Notes under the pieces: model-generated
The model's database searches: none
What the model saw: the letters and a program-made list of their open reading frames with translations, nothing else
Told to the model about the DNA's origin: nothing
NCBI GenBank assembly: GCA_043721915.1
Contig: JAYSPV010000083.1
Span: forward strand, 1 to 20,228
Direction of reading: 5' to 3'
Origin: UBA668 sp043721915
GTDB lineage: Bacteria; Actinomycetota; Acidimicrobiia; Acidimicrobiales; Ilumatobacteraceae
Length of the DNA: 20,228 nt
Translations under genes and position numbers: made by a program
In this document: piece after piece, positions 11,457 through 19,401 of the stretch
Numbering within the stretch: the stretch's first letter is position 1
How the letters are laid out: each line of letters opens with the position of its first letter

Positions 11457-12623
11457 ATGCCGGGCGCCGATCGATTGTTGCGCGTGGGAATGGTCAGCCC
11501 GTACAGCCTGTCCGTGCCCGGAGGTGTGCAGGCGCAGGTGATGGGCCTGGCTCGCGAACTGCGCAAGATGGGCATCGAGTGTCGCGTCTTGGGCCCGTGC
11601 GACGGGCCGCCGCCGGCAACTTTCGTGACGCCGCTGGGCAACAGCCTGCCCACGTCCGCCAACGGCTCTGTGGCGCCACTGGCCCCGGATCCGGCGTGTG
11701 CGTTGCGCACCATGCGGGTGTTGTTCGAGGAGCAGTTCGACGTCCTGCATCTCCACGAAGCCTTTGCACCCGGCCCGCCGATGACCTCGATCCTGCTGCA
11801 CCCGGCTCCTGTGGTGGCCACGTTCCACGCGGCGGGGGAGAGCGCGAGCTATCGCTACCTGAAGCACCAGATCAAGCCGGCCGCGGCCAACATCGCACAC
11901 AACGTCGCGGTATCGAAGCACGCGGCCGAGCTGGTGAACTCCTACATCCCGGCGGACTACGAGATCCTCTACAACGGGGTTGAGTTGGCCGACTACCGCA
12001 ACGCCTCGCCGTGGCCCACCACCGGCCCGACGATCTTCTTCTGTGGGCGCCACGAGGAACGTAAGGGGCTCGACGTGCTGGTCGCGTCGATGGCCGAGTT
12101 GGGGCCCGAGGTCACGCTGTGGGTTGCCAGCAACGGGCCTGACACCGATCGGCTGCGGGCGCAGACGCAGGGCGATGCCCGCATTGTGTGGCTGGGTCGG
12201 TTGAGCGACAGCGAGAAGATCTCGCGTCTGATGGGGGCGCACGTGTTCTGCGCGCCGTCGCTGCACGGGGAATCGTTCGGCGTCGTGCTGATCGAGGCGA
12301 TGGCCGCAGGCACGTGCATTGTCGCCAGCGCTCTCGATGGCTACCGCAACGTCGCGACCGACGATGTCGATTCGCTGTTGGTCGATCCGGGTGATGCGGG
12401 GCAGTTGGCCGACGCATTGCGCCGTGCCCTCGCCGATGACGCGCTGGTCGCGAGGTTGACGGCCGCGGGCGACCGGCGGGCCGACGACTTCTCGATGACG
12501 GCGCTGGCGAAGCGCTACGCCGAGATCTACAGAGCGGTGGCCGACCCGCCGGGTTCGCGTCGGCGCCCAATGTCGCCGTGGCCGTTGATGTCGCGTTGGT
12601 CCTCGCGCAACCATCGCCGCTGA
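11457..12623 (+). CDS. pimA: PimA-like GT4 glycosyltransferase (probable phosphatidylinositol alpha-mannosyltransferase)
   Basis: The product is 388 aa from the ATG at 11457; mycobacterial PimA is of similar length. PimA transfers mannose from GDP-mannose to phosphatidyl-myo-inositol at the cytoplasmic membrane face, the first step of PIM synthesis. Matching features are the N-terminal RVGMVSPYSLSVPGGVQ (9-25) with the glycine loop, VLHLHEAFAP (about 96-105), ATFHAAGE (121-128), the donor-site Arg198 and Lys203 in GRHEERKG, and the GT4 E-x7-E pair E272/E280 in GESFGVVLIEAMAAG. The last 25 residues are Arg/Ser/Pro-rich and look disordered. Actinobacterial genomes such as M. tuberculosis carry pimA near pdxS, pdxT and a yebC gene, which this window also shows. 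Another GT4 activity on a lipid acceptor cannot be excluded. Confidence 0.85.
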   Translation: MPGADRLLRVGMVSPYSLSVPGGVQAQVMGLARELRKMGIECRVLGPCDGPPPATFVTPLGNSLPTSANGSVAPLAPDPACALRTMRVLFEEQFDVLHLHEAFAPGPPMTSILLHPAPVVATFHAAGESASYRYLKHQIKPAAANIAHNVAVSKHAAELVNSYIPADYEILYNGVELADYRNASPWPTTGPTIFFCGRHEERKGLDVLVASMAELGPEVTLWVASNGPDTDRLRAQTQGDARIVWLGRLSDSEKISRLMGAHVFCAPSLHGESFGVVLIEAMAAGTCIVASALDGYRNVATDDVDSLLVDPGDAGQLADALRRALADDALVARLTAAGDRRADDFSMTALAKRYAEIYRAVADPPGSRRRPMSPWPLMSRWSSRNHRR

Positions 12624-12644
12624 GTGGCGGTCCACGTTGTCGCC

Positions 12645-12679
12645 TGGGTCACCTCTTTCGTACGCGGTCGGTGAACCCA
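12645..12679 (+). terminator. Weak inverted repeat downstream of pimA
   Basis: Arms TGGGTCACC and GGTGAACCCA pair over 9 bp with one bulge around a 16-nt loop. There is no T-tract. It could be a weak terminator or an operator upstream of lemA. It lies in the 133-nt gap between the two genes. Confidence 0.25.
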
Positions 12680-12700
12680 CCTGGGGCGCGCGGGCGGCCG

Positions 12701-12706
12701 TATGAT
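12701..12706 (+). promoter_or_regulatory. Candidate -10 box upstream of lemA
   Basis: TATGAT is a near-consensus sigma-A type -10 hexamer, about 50 nt before the lemA ATG. No clear -35 is seen 16-18 nt upstream. It would drive a lemA-htpX-DUF3048 transcript separate from pimA. Confidence 0.45.
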
Positions 12707-12756
12707 GCAGGCAACACGGCGCAGCCTGTGCAGCGCCCCTAGCTTTCGGAGTCGAC

Positions 12757-13308
12757 ATGCCTTGGATCATCGGGCTCGTGGTGGTGGCAGCACTCGTGCT
12801 GTACGCCATCGCCAGCTACAACGGCCTCATCCGCGGCCGCAACCAGGTGGAGAACGCCTGGTCGCAGATCGACGTGCAGCTCAAGCGCCGCATCGATCTC
12901 ATCCCCAACCTGGTCGAGACCGTGAAGGCCTACGCGGCGCACGAGAAGACCACCCTGGAAGCGGTGATCAACGCTCGCAATGCAGCGATGGCTGCCCCCT
13001 CCACCCCGCACGGCCAGGCCGAGGCCGACAACATGATGACCGGCGCCTTGCGCCAGATGTTCGCCCTCGGCGAGGCGTACCCCGACCTGAAGGCGAACAC
13101 GAACTTCCTCGCGTTGCAGGAGGAGCTCAGCGCCACCGAGGGCCGCGTGGCCTATGCCCGCCAGTTCTACAACGACAGCGTGTTGGGCTACAACAACAAG
13201 CTGCAGGCGTTCCCCACCGTGTTCTTCGCTCGGATGCTGAAGTTCGACAAGCGCGAGTACTTCGAGACCGACGAGGCCGCCCGCGAGGTGCCCAAGGTCC
13301 AGTTCTGA
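12757..13308 (+). CDS. lemA: LemA family membrane protein
   Basis: The product is 183 aa, the usual LemA length. A single N-terminal helix at about 3-23 anchors a long helical domain. The family core is NQVENAWSQIDVQLKRRIDLIPNL at 29-52, entered here in two parts: NQVENAWSQIDV then QLKRRIDLIPNL. Further hallmarks are VAYARQFYNDSVLGYNN (131-147) and the FP-x-FFA segment near 152-158. The start ATG has GGAG 5 nt upstream. LemA is known to be encoded with the HtpX protease in many bacteria, and the same pairing occurs here with an 8-nt class gap. Its molecular role is not established; an envelope-stress or protease-adaptor role is plausible. Confidence 0.96.
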   Translation: MPWIIGLVVVAALVLYAIASYNGLIRGRNQVENAWSQIDVQLKRRIDLIPNLVETVKAYAAHEKTTLEAVINARNAAMAAPSTPHGQAEADNMMTGALRQMFALGEAYPDLKANTNFLALQEELSATEGRVAYARQFYNDSVLGYNNKLQAFPTVFFARMLKFDKREYFETDEAAREVPKVQF

Positions 13309-13315
13309 ACCGCCC

Positions 13316-14221
13316 ATGTTCGAACTGATCCGCAGCAACAAGCGACGGTCCATCGCGCTCATCGCAAGCTTCGTCGTCATCCTCGGCCTCGTCGGCCTTG
13401 CCTTCGGTTACCTTCTCGGCAACGGCACCCTCGGCACGGTGCTCGCGCTGGTGTTCTCAGCGGTGATGGCCTTCGTCAGCTATTGGAAGGCCGATGCGAT
13501 TGCGTTGGCCGTCAGCCGAGCGCACCCCGCCGACCCGGCGCAATACCAGCGGTTGCACAACCTGGTGGAGGGTCTCTGCATTGCCAGCGGGTTGCCCAAG
13601 CCGCGGGTGTACATAGTGGACGACCCGGCGCCCAACGCCTTCGCCACGGGTCGCGATCCGAAGCATGCAGCGATCGCCGTCACCACCGGCCTGCTGGAGA
13701 AGCTGAACCGGGTGGAGCTTGAGGGCGTGCTCGCCCACGAGCTGTCGCACATCCGCAACTACGACATCCTCGTCAGCACGCTGGCCGTGACCCTCGTCGG
13801 TGCGGTCGCGATGCTCGCCAACATCGGTATGCGGATGATGTGGTGGAACGGTGGTCGCGAACGCCGCTCGGGTGATCGCAAGGACGGCGTTAACCCGATT
13901 GCGTTGCTGAGCTTTGCGTTGCTGATCTTTGCGCCGTTCATCGCCAAGGCGATGCAGGCCACGATCAGTCGCAAGCGCGAGACGTTGGCCGACATCTCCG
14001 CCTGCCAGATCACCCGCTACCCACCTGGCCTGATCGCGGCGTTGGAGAAGCTGCGCGACGACGTGACGGTCACGCATTCGGCCACCACCGCTACGGCCCA
14101 CCTGTGGATCGAGCAGCCGATGTCGGGCGTCGGCGACCACGGCAAGATGGGGAAGTGGAACAAGATGTTCAATACCCATCCGCCGCTCGACGAGCGGATT
14201 GCACTGCTGAGAGAGCTGTGA
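13316..14221 (+). CDS. htpX: HtpX-like M48 family membrane metalloprotease
   Basis: The product is 301 aa. HtpX is a zinc-dependent protease in the cytoplasmic membrane that degrades misfolded membrane proteins. Two N-terminal helices lie at about 13-34 and 38-56. The zinc motif HELSH is at 141-145, with E142 the catalytic glutamate, and two more hydrophobic segments follow at about 151-172 and 193-211. The third zinc ligand is expected in SRKRETLAD (218-226), where E222 occupies the ligand position; the more common form is REYxAD, so Thr-Leu here is a small departure. NAFATG (107-112) is another M48 hallmark. The gene starts 7 nt after the lemA stop and its TGA overlaps the next ATG by 1 nt. 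No strong Shine-Dalgarno is seen, so it may be coupled to lemA. Confidence 0.95.
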   Translation: MFELIRSNKRRSIALIASFVVILGLVGLAFGYLLGNGTLGTVLALVFSAVMAFVSYWKADAIALAVSRAHPADPAQYQRLHNLVEGLCIASGLPKPRVYIVDDPAPNAFATGRDPKHAAIAVTTGLLEKLNRVELEGVLAHELSHIRNYDILVSTLAVTLVGAVAMLANIGMRMMWWNGGRERRSGDRKDGVNPIALLSFALLIFAPFIAKAMQATISRKRETLADISACQITRYPPGLIAALEKLRDDVTVTHSATTATAHLWIEQPMSGVGDHGKMGKWNKMFNTHPPLDERIALLREL

Positions 14222-15294
14222 TGGGGCGCTCTCGTGTCGCAGCTGTCGTGCTGGTCGCCATCATGGCCGCCAGCTGCGGCGGCGACAGCAAGTCGTCGAG
14301 TTCGTCGGTGAGCGAGACGGTGCCGGTCGGTACTCCGGCTCGTACCGAGACCACCTTGCCGGAGACGACCACCACCGAGCTGGTGACCACCACCACTGCT
14401 GCCCCCGCGCCGGTGTACCCGCTCACGGGTCTGGCGGTCACCGATCCTGTGGCGGCGGCGCGGCCGGCGCTGGTGGTGAAGATCGACAACAACAAAGCGG
14501 CCAGACCACAGAGCGGGCTCAACGAGGCCGACATCGTCTTCGAGGAGATCGTCGAGGTGCAGACGCGCTTCGCGATCGTGTTGCAATCTCAGGGTGCCGA
14601 GCCGGTCGGCCCGATCCGTTCCGGTCGCACCCAGGACGTGCTGCTGCTCGGGTCGCTCAACCGCCCGTTGTTCCTGTGGAGTGGCGGCAACCCGGGCGTC
14701 ACCGCGGCGATCGAGGGCAGCGACCTCGTCGACCTCAGTGCGCAGCGCAGCAGTGTCTACGGCGCTGCCGGCTTCTTCCGAGCCAACGATCGCAAGGGCC
14801 CTCATGATCTGTACGCCTCGTCGAACGGCGCATGGTCACTCGCCCCGGCCGACGCGGGCCCGCCGGCGCAGCAGTTCAAGTACCTTGCGGCGGGTAGCGC
14901 GGCGACCGGGGAGGCGGGCGCGGGTGTGAATCTCGAGATGGACGGCCTTGCTGTGGAGTGGCGCTTCGACGCCGCCAGCGGTACCTACCTGCGCAGCAAC
15001 GCCGGTACCCCGCACATGGATGCCCTCAGCGGCCAGGTCAGCACGCACAACGTGGTGGTGATGTTCGTCGACTACCAGCCCAGCGCCGCCGACGGCAACA
15101 GCCCCGAGGCGCAGACCATCGGCAGTGGCGAGGTCTGGGTGTTCACCGGCGGTGTGCTGGTGCGAGGCACATGGAGCCGGGCCGATCGTCTGGCGCCGAT
15201 CACGCTCAGCGACTCGACCGGCAACCCGATCCTGCTCACACCGGGCCGTACCTTCGTGGAACTCGCGAGGAACAACTCCGCAATAGTCGTGTAA
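14221..15294 (+). CDS. DUF3048 (YerB-like) lipoprotein
   Basis: The product is 357 aa from the ATG at 14221-14223, which shares 1 nt with the htpX stop. An in-frame start at 14104 would lie inside htpX and is rejected. A short signal peptide ends in a lipobox-like AASC with the candidate lipidated Cys at residue 19. A Ser/Thr/Pro-rich linker follows to about residue 65. The DUF3048 core then begins: PLTGL (67-71), VVKIDNNKAARPQSGLNEAD (85-104), EVQTRFAIVLQSQ (112-124) and VGPIRSGR (129-136). This family includes B. subtilis YerB, a lipoprotein of unknown function. Extracytoplasmic location is well supported. Coupling to htpX suggests an envelope role, which is inference. Confidence 0.93.
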   Translation: MGRSRVAAVVLVAIMAASCGGDSKSSSSSVSETVPVGTPARTETTLPETTTTELVTTTTAAPAPVYPLTGLAVTDPVAAARPALVVKIDNNKAARPQSGLNEADIVFEEIVEVQTRFAIVLQSQGAEPVGPIRSGRTQDVLLLGSLNRPLFLWSGGNPGVTAAIEGSDLVDLSAQRSSVYGAAGFFRANDRKGPHDLYASSNGAWSLAPADAGPPAQQFKYLAAGSAATGEAGAGVNLEMDGLAVEWRFDAASGTYLRSNAGTPHMDALSGQVSTHNVVVMFVDYQPSAADGNSPEAQTIGSGEVWVFTGGVLVRGTWSRADRLAPITLSDSTGNPILLTPGRTFVELARNNSAIVV

Positions 15295-15514
15295 TCGATA
15301 TGGGCAGCGTGCCGCGGTGGAGTTCGACTAAGGGACTGTCGGATTTTCTGTGTGAGTGAGCGTGAAGGGCTTGTCAGCGTGTGGCGGAGGCCTCGGTTGG
15401 ATTGGGGTTCGCGTGTGGTGCCCAAGGGCTGCGGGCCCAGATCCTGCGGCCTCGTAGTTGAAGGCGCGTTCGATTCGCGCTGCGACGCTGGCGACGGTGG
15501 CGTAGGCTCTGGTT
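15295..15514. other. Non-coding gap with possible insertion-sequence end
   Basis: This 220-nt gap holds no supportable gene. From 15330 the sequence GGGACTGTCGGATTTTCTGT followed by GTGAG resembles terminal inverted repeats of IS256-type (mutator) elements as I remember them. No matching opposite end or transposase was found nearby, so it would be a solo remnant. The distal part carries the candidate vapB promoter. Confidence 0.35.
15503..15508 (+). promoter_or_regulatory. Candidate -10 box of leaderless vapB promoter
   Basis: TAGGCT lies 6 nt upstream of the vapB ATG at 15515, with no purine-rich ribosome binding site between. This fits a leaderless transcript, as at pimA and pdxS. Confidence 0.45.
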
Positions 15515-15724
15515 ATGTCGATCACGGTTGAGGAACTGGCTTCGCGGCTTGCGGCCGAGGCTGCTCGTCGCAAAATCACGGTCGAAGCGCTGCTGGACGA
15601 ACTCGCGGACAAGTTGCCGCCGGCTCGGCGCAAGCTTGGTTTCGTCAGTCTCGGGTCAACGACCTCGGGTCGTGACAGCGCCGATCTCGACGAGATGCTG
15701 GCCGAGGGCTTCGGCCGTTCTTGA
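15515..15724 (+). CDS. vapB: VapB-type antitoxin
   Basis: The product is 69 aa, the expected size of a PIN-toxin antitoxin. It starts SITVEELASRLAAEAARRKI, a short strand followed by amphipathic helices as in small DNA-binding antitoxins. The C-terminal half (about 40-69) is acidic and Ser/Gly-rich, suitable for wrapping the toxin. The exact DNA-binding fold is not obvious from sequence. Its identification rests mainly on the overlapping downstream PIN-domain gene. It would autoregulate the pair and neutralise the toxin. Confidence 0.8.
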   Translation: MSITVEELASRLAAEAARRKITVEALLDELADKLPPARRKLGFVSLGSTTSGRDSADLDEMLAEGFGRS

Positions 15725-16137
15725 CTGTGCTGATCGTCGACACCGGGGTGCTGTTGGCGGCGGCCGATAACACCGATCGGGCGCACACTGTCTGCGCCGA
15801 CCTGGTGGCGATGACCAGCGACACCTTGGTGACGACAGCCTTGGTGGTCGCCGAGGCGGGCTACATGATCGAACGGCAACTCGGATCGGGTGCTGAGGCC
15901 CAGTTCTACCCGTCGGTCGCGGCGGGTGATGTGCTCGTGGAGGTGCTGACTGCGGGTGATTTCGTGCGCATCGCCGAGCTGATCGAGGTCTACGCCGACT
16001 TCCCGATTGGTGGCACCGACGCCAGCCTCGTGGCCATTGCTGAGCGACTCGGTGTCACTCGCATCGCGACGCTTGATCGTCGCCATTTCTCGGCTGTCAA
16101 GCCCACTCACTGCCCGGCCTTCAGGCTCGTCCCTTGA
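15721..16137 (+). CDS. vapC: PIN-domain toxin, VapC-type ribonuclease
   Basis: The product is 138 aa. VapC toxins are Mg-dependent RNases that cleave tRNA or rRNA. PIN-domain acidic residues are in place: D7 in LIVDTGVLLAA, E45 in VVAEAGYMI, D100 in IGGTDASLVA and D119 in IATLDRRHF. The start used is TTG at 15721, giving a TTGA overlap of 4 nt with the vapB stop. A GTG at 15727 would remove two residues and is the alternative. The weak start could keep toxin below antitoxin. The pair separates the envelope genes from the pdxST genes. M. tuberculosis also has a vapBC pair just past its pdxT-yebC genes, but orthology is not implied. Confidence 0.9.
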   Translation: MTVLIVDTGVLLAAADNTDRAHTVCADLVAMTSDTLVTTALVVAEAGYMIERQLGSGAEAQFYPSVAAGDVLVEVLTAGDFVRIAELIEVYADFPIGGTDASLVAIAERLGVTRIATLDRRHFSAVKPTHCPAFRLVP

Positions 16138-16156
16138 CGGTGTTGGGACAGGGGTG

Positions 16157-16460
16157 ATGGGCATGGGATCGACAAGGAAGAAGCATCCGAGGGGATCTGA
16201 CCGACGTCGAGGTCGAGCAGATCGTTGCTGATGCCGACGCGGCGCTGGAGCGCGGCGATGCGGAGGTGGTGGACGCGGTGGTGTTGCGGGAGTTGCGGGC
16301 TGCAGCGGCGTTGCGTCGTGATGCTGAGCAGCGGGTCGAGGCGGCGGTGTTGTCGGCTCGTGAGGCGGGTGCGTCGTGGGGTCGCCAGCCACGCGATCGG
16401 GGAGTGCGCGCCGGGGTTGGATGGTCCGTTGACGCGGTTCATTCGTCGCCGCGGTTACGA
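16157..16460 (+). pseudogene. Frameshifted small helix-turn-helix-type protein gene
   Basis: Three consecutive segments in different frames read like one small protein. The first, from the ATG at 16157 or 16163, gives GSTRKKHPRG. One frame over at 16197-16379 comes LTDVEVEQIVADADAALERG and then an acidic/Ala-rich helix ending AREAGASW. The next frame, from 16381, continues VASHAIGE and LTRFIRRR. The order (basic start, amphipathic helix, Ala-Gly-x-Ser-Trp, then a helix-turn-helix-like stretch) fits small actinobacterial DNA-binding proteins. Two 1-nt indels, near 16193-16196 and at 16380, break it. The call depends on my reading of family similarity. Confidence 0.45.
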
Positions 16461-16636
16461 CATGGGTGCCGGATCGTGTCGGGTGCTCGGTGTTCCCCAA
16501 CAACCGCTACTGCGACCTCGGCATCGGTGTCCGCCAACGGATGGTGATGGTGCGGTCGACCTCGACGGGTGCACCGGACCGGGGCTGGTAGCGCGGACAC
16601 CTGTATCTGGCTGGGGTGCTGCCCACCTTGCAGCGG

Positions 16637-16642
16637 TACGCT
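16637..16642 (+). promoter_or_regulatory. Candidate -10 box of leaderless pdxS promoter
   Basis: TACGCT lies 7 nt upstream of the ATG at 16650, the same layout as at pimA. No Shine-Dalgarno sequence lies between box and start. It supports this start over upstream in-frame codons. Confidence 0.5.
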
Positions 16643-16649
16643 GGCAGCC

Positions 16650-17555
<906 letters not shown>

Positions 17556-17589
17556 TCGATCCTGATGTGTTCGAAGCCGGAGCCCCCAG

Positions 17590-18189
17590 GTGGAGCCCGT
17601 TGTCGGCGTGCTCGCGCTGCAGGGCGCCTTCGCCGCGCATGAACGTGCGCTGCGCGGCCTGGGTGTAGCCACCCGTCAGGTCCGCACGCCCGCCGATCTC
17701 GCCGTGGTCGACGCACTGGTGATGCCCGGTGGGGAAAGCACCACGATGTCGCGTCTGCTCGACACCTCGGGCATGTTCGACGTCCTGCGAGCACGACTCA
17801 GCGACGGCATGCCGGTGTTCGGTACCTGCGCCGGAATGATCCTGCTCGCCACCGATGTGCTCGACGGCCGGCCCGACCAGCGCAGCTTCGGCGTCATCGA
17901 CATCACGGTGCAGCGCAACGGGTACGGCCGCCAGGTGGACAGCTTCGAGACCGACATCGACGTCGCAGATCTCCATGCCCCGTTCCACGCCGTCTTCATC
18001 CGTGCACCTAAGGTGGTGTCCGCCGCCGCCTCGGTCGAGGTGTTGGCAACCTACGACGGCGCGCCGGTCCTGGCCCGCCAAGGGCATGTGATGGTGGCAT
18101 CGTTCCATCCCGAGATCACCCCCGACGCACGACTGCACGAGATGTTTCTTCACCACAACGGCTTCATCAGCATGAAGGAAAGGGGATAG
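17590..18189 (+). CDS. pdxT: Pyridoxal 5'-phosphate synthase, glutaminase subunit PdxT
   Basis: The product is 199 aa. PdxT hydrolyses glutamine and channels ammonia to PdxS. The class I amidotransferase triad is complete: C80 in FGTCAGM, H173 and E175 in SFHPEI. GVLALQGAFAAHE (6-18) and MPGGEST (45-51) are further family signatures. The family NSFGRQ segment is NGYGRQ here (110-115), a mild variant. The start is GTG at 17590, with GGAG 7 nt upstream. The gene lies 34 nt after pdxS and 4 nt before the yebC ATG, so one transcript is likely. Confidence 0.98.
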   Translation: MEPVVGVLALQGAFAAHERALRGLGVATRQVRTPADLAVVDALVMPGGESTTMSRLLDTSGMFDVLRARLSDGMPVFGTCAGMILLATDVLDGRPDQRSFGVIDITVQRNGYGRQVDSFETDIDVADLHAPFHAVFIRAPKVVSAAASVEVLATYDGAPVLARQGHVMVASFHPEITPDARLHEMFLHHNGFISMKERG

Positions 18190-18193
18190 TCCA

Positions 18194-18943
18194 ATGTCGG
18201 GCCATTCCAAATGGGCAACGATCAAACACAAGAAGGGCGCCGCCGACAAGGCCCGCGCCAAGGTGTTCAACAAGATCGCCCGCCTGCTCGAAGTCGCCGC
18301 TCGTGAGGGCGGCGCCGACCCGAACTCGAACGCCCCGCTGCGTACCGTCATCCAGAAGGCCAAGGCCGCCCAGATGACCAACGATGCAATCGACCGTGCC
18401 GTCAAGCGCGGCGCCGGCCTCACCGACGGCGGCAACTACGAGTCGATCATGTACGAGGGCTACGCGCCCGGTGGCGTGGCCATGCTGGTCGACGTACTCA
18501 CCGACAACCGCAACCGCAGCGGTGGTGATGTGCGCAACATCTTCGCCAAGCTCGGCGGCTCGCTGGCCGAGCCCGGCGCCGTTGGCTGGCAGTTCAGCCG
18601 CCGCGGCGTGCTGATCGTCAACGGCGGCGACGAGGACAGCGTGATGATGGCTGCACTCGATGCGGGCGCCGACGACATCGCCGACGAGGGCGACGGCCAC
18701 TGGCGCGTGACCTGCGATTCGGCCCACGTGTTCGATGTGCGCGACGCCCTCGTGGCTGCCAAGTTCGAGGTCGTCTCGGCCGAGAGCACGATGGTGTCCA
18801 GCCTCACCGTCGAGGTCACCGACGCAGAAGATGCGCGCAAGATCCTGCGGATCATCGACGCGTTGGAGGACAATGACGACGTGCAAGACGTCTACAGCAA
18901 CTTCGACATCAGCGACGCCCTGATGGAGCAGGTGGGGGAATGA
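18194..18943 (+). CDS. yebC: YebC/PmpR family protein
   Basis: The product is 249 aa, the standard length. The family start MSGHSKWATIKHKKGAADKA (1-20) is almost invariant, and DPNSNAPLRTVIQKAK (42-57), YEGYAPGGVA (88-97) and GWQFSRRG (132-139) are further hallmarks. Members bind DNA or RNA; some act as transcription factors and recent work ties the family to translation of difficult peptide stretches. A purine tract AAAGGGG about 9 nt before the ATG serves as ribosome binding site. The gene continues the pdxST transcript. In many actinobacteria ruvC, ruvA and ruvB come next, but here a peroxiredoxin gene overlaps by 4 nt. Confidence 0.97.
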   Translation: MSGHSKWATIKHKKGAADKARAKVFNKIARLLEVAAREGGADPNSNAPLRTVIQKAKAAQMTNDAIDRAVKRGAGLTDGGNYESIMYEGYAPGGVAMLVDVLTDNRNRSGGDVRNIFAKLGGSLAEPGAVGWQFSRRGVLIVNGGDEDSVMMAALDAGADDIADEGDGHWRVTCDSAHVFDVRDALVAAKFEVVSAESTMVSSLTVEVTDAEDARKILRIIDALEDNDDVQDVYSNFDISDALMEQVGE

Positions 18944-19395
18944 GCCTCTCCATCGGCGACCGGGCGCCCGACTTCACACTGCCCGCCACCGGCAACACCC
19001 AGGTCTCGCTGCGCGACTTCCTCGGCCAGCCGCTGGTGCTGGTGTTCTACCCGGGCGACGACACGCCCGTGTGCACCAAGCAGCTCAACAGCTACAACGA
19101 CGATCTCTCCCAGTTCGAGGCGCTCAACGCGCAGGTGGTCGCGATCTCCGCGCAGAGTGTGGAGAGCCACGAGAAGTTCTCCGGCAAGCACGGCTTCAAG
19201 TTCCCGCTGCTCGCCGACACCGACAAGGCCGTCGCCGGCGCCTACGGCACGCTCGGCCCGTTGGGCTTCCCGCGGCGCAGCGTGTTCATCATCGATGCCG
19301 ACGGCATCGTGCGCTACGCCCACCGTGCCATCGCGGGGCTCACGTTTCGTCCGGTCGGCGAGCTGATCGCCGTCCTTCTCGGCCTCACCGCCTGA
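18940..19395 (+). CDS. Peroxiredoxin of the AhpC/TSA (Bcp-like) class, single cysteine
   Basis: The product is 151 aa. Peroxiredoxins reduce peroxides through a peroxidatic cysteine. The site is YPGDDTPVCTKQLN (37-50), with T42 and C45; the catalytic Arg is likely R116 or R117 near PRRSVFIID. C45 is the only cysteine in the protein. The Bcp resolving cysteine five residues later is replaced by Asn50, so this must work as a 1-Cys enzyme using an external thiol. The ATG lies within an ATGA overlap with the yebC stop, implying translational coupling. Cytoplasmic location is expected since no signal peptide is seen. Confidence 0.95.
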   Translation: MSLSIGDRAPDFTLPATGNTQVSLRDFLGQPLVLVFYPGDDTPVCTKQLNSYNDDLSQFEALNAQVVAISAQSVESHEKFSGKHGFKFPLLADTDKAVAGAYGTLGPLGFPRRSVFIIDADGIVRYAHRAIAGLTFRPVGELIAVLLGLTA

Positions 19396-19401
19396 CTCGT
19401 C

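Larger units (their letters stand above)
16138..16649. other. 512-nt gap with degenerate coding traces
   Basis: No intact gene is supportable here. The first two thirds hold a broken small reading frame, listed separately. From about 16460 to 16636 I see only short frames without recognisable motifs. The last 15 nt carry the candidate pdxS promoter. No terminator hairpin after vapC is evident. Confidence 0.6.

Noticed and set aside
11352..12809. Minus-strand open frame of 485 codons
   Set aside because: It lies opposite pimA, whose family motifs are unmistakable; its own translation is Arg/His-rich shadow sequence.
15330..16156. vapBC as cargo of a small transposable unit bounded by GGGACTGTC and GGGACAG
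   Set aside because: Only about five bases match between the two ends and no target duplication or transposase is visible.
15328..16503. Minus-strand open frame of 391 codons spanning vapBC
   Set aside because: vapBC on the plus strand has intact PIN residues and overlap; the minus frame is Pro/Arg/Thr-rich without a domain.
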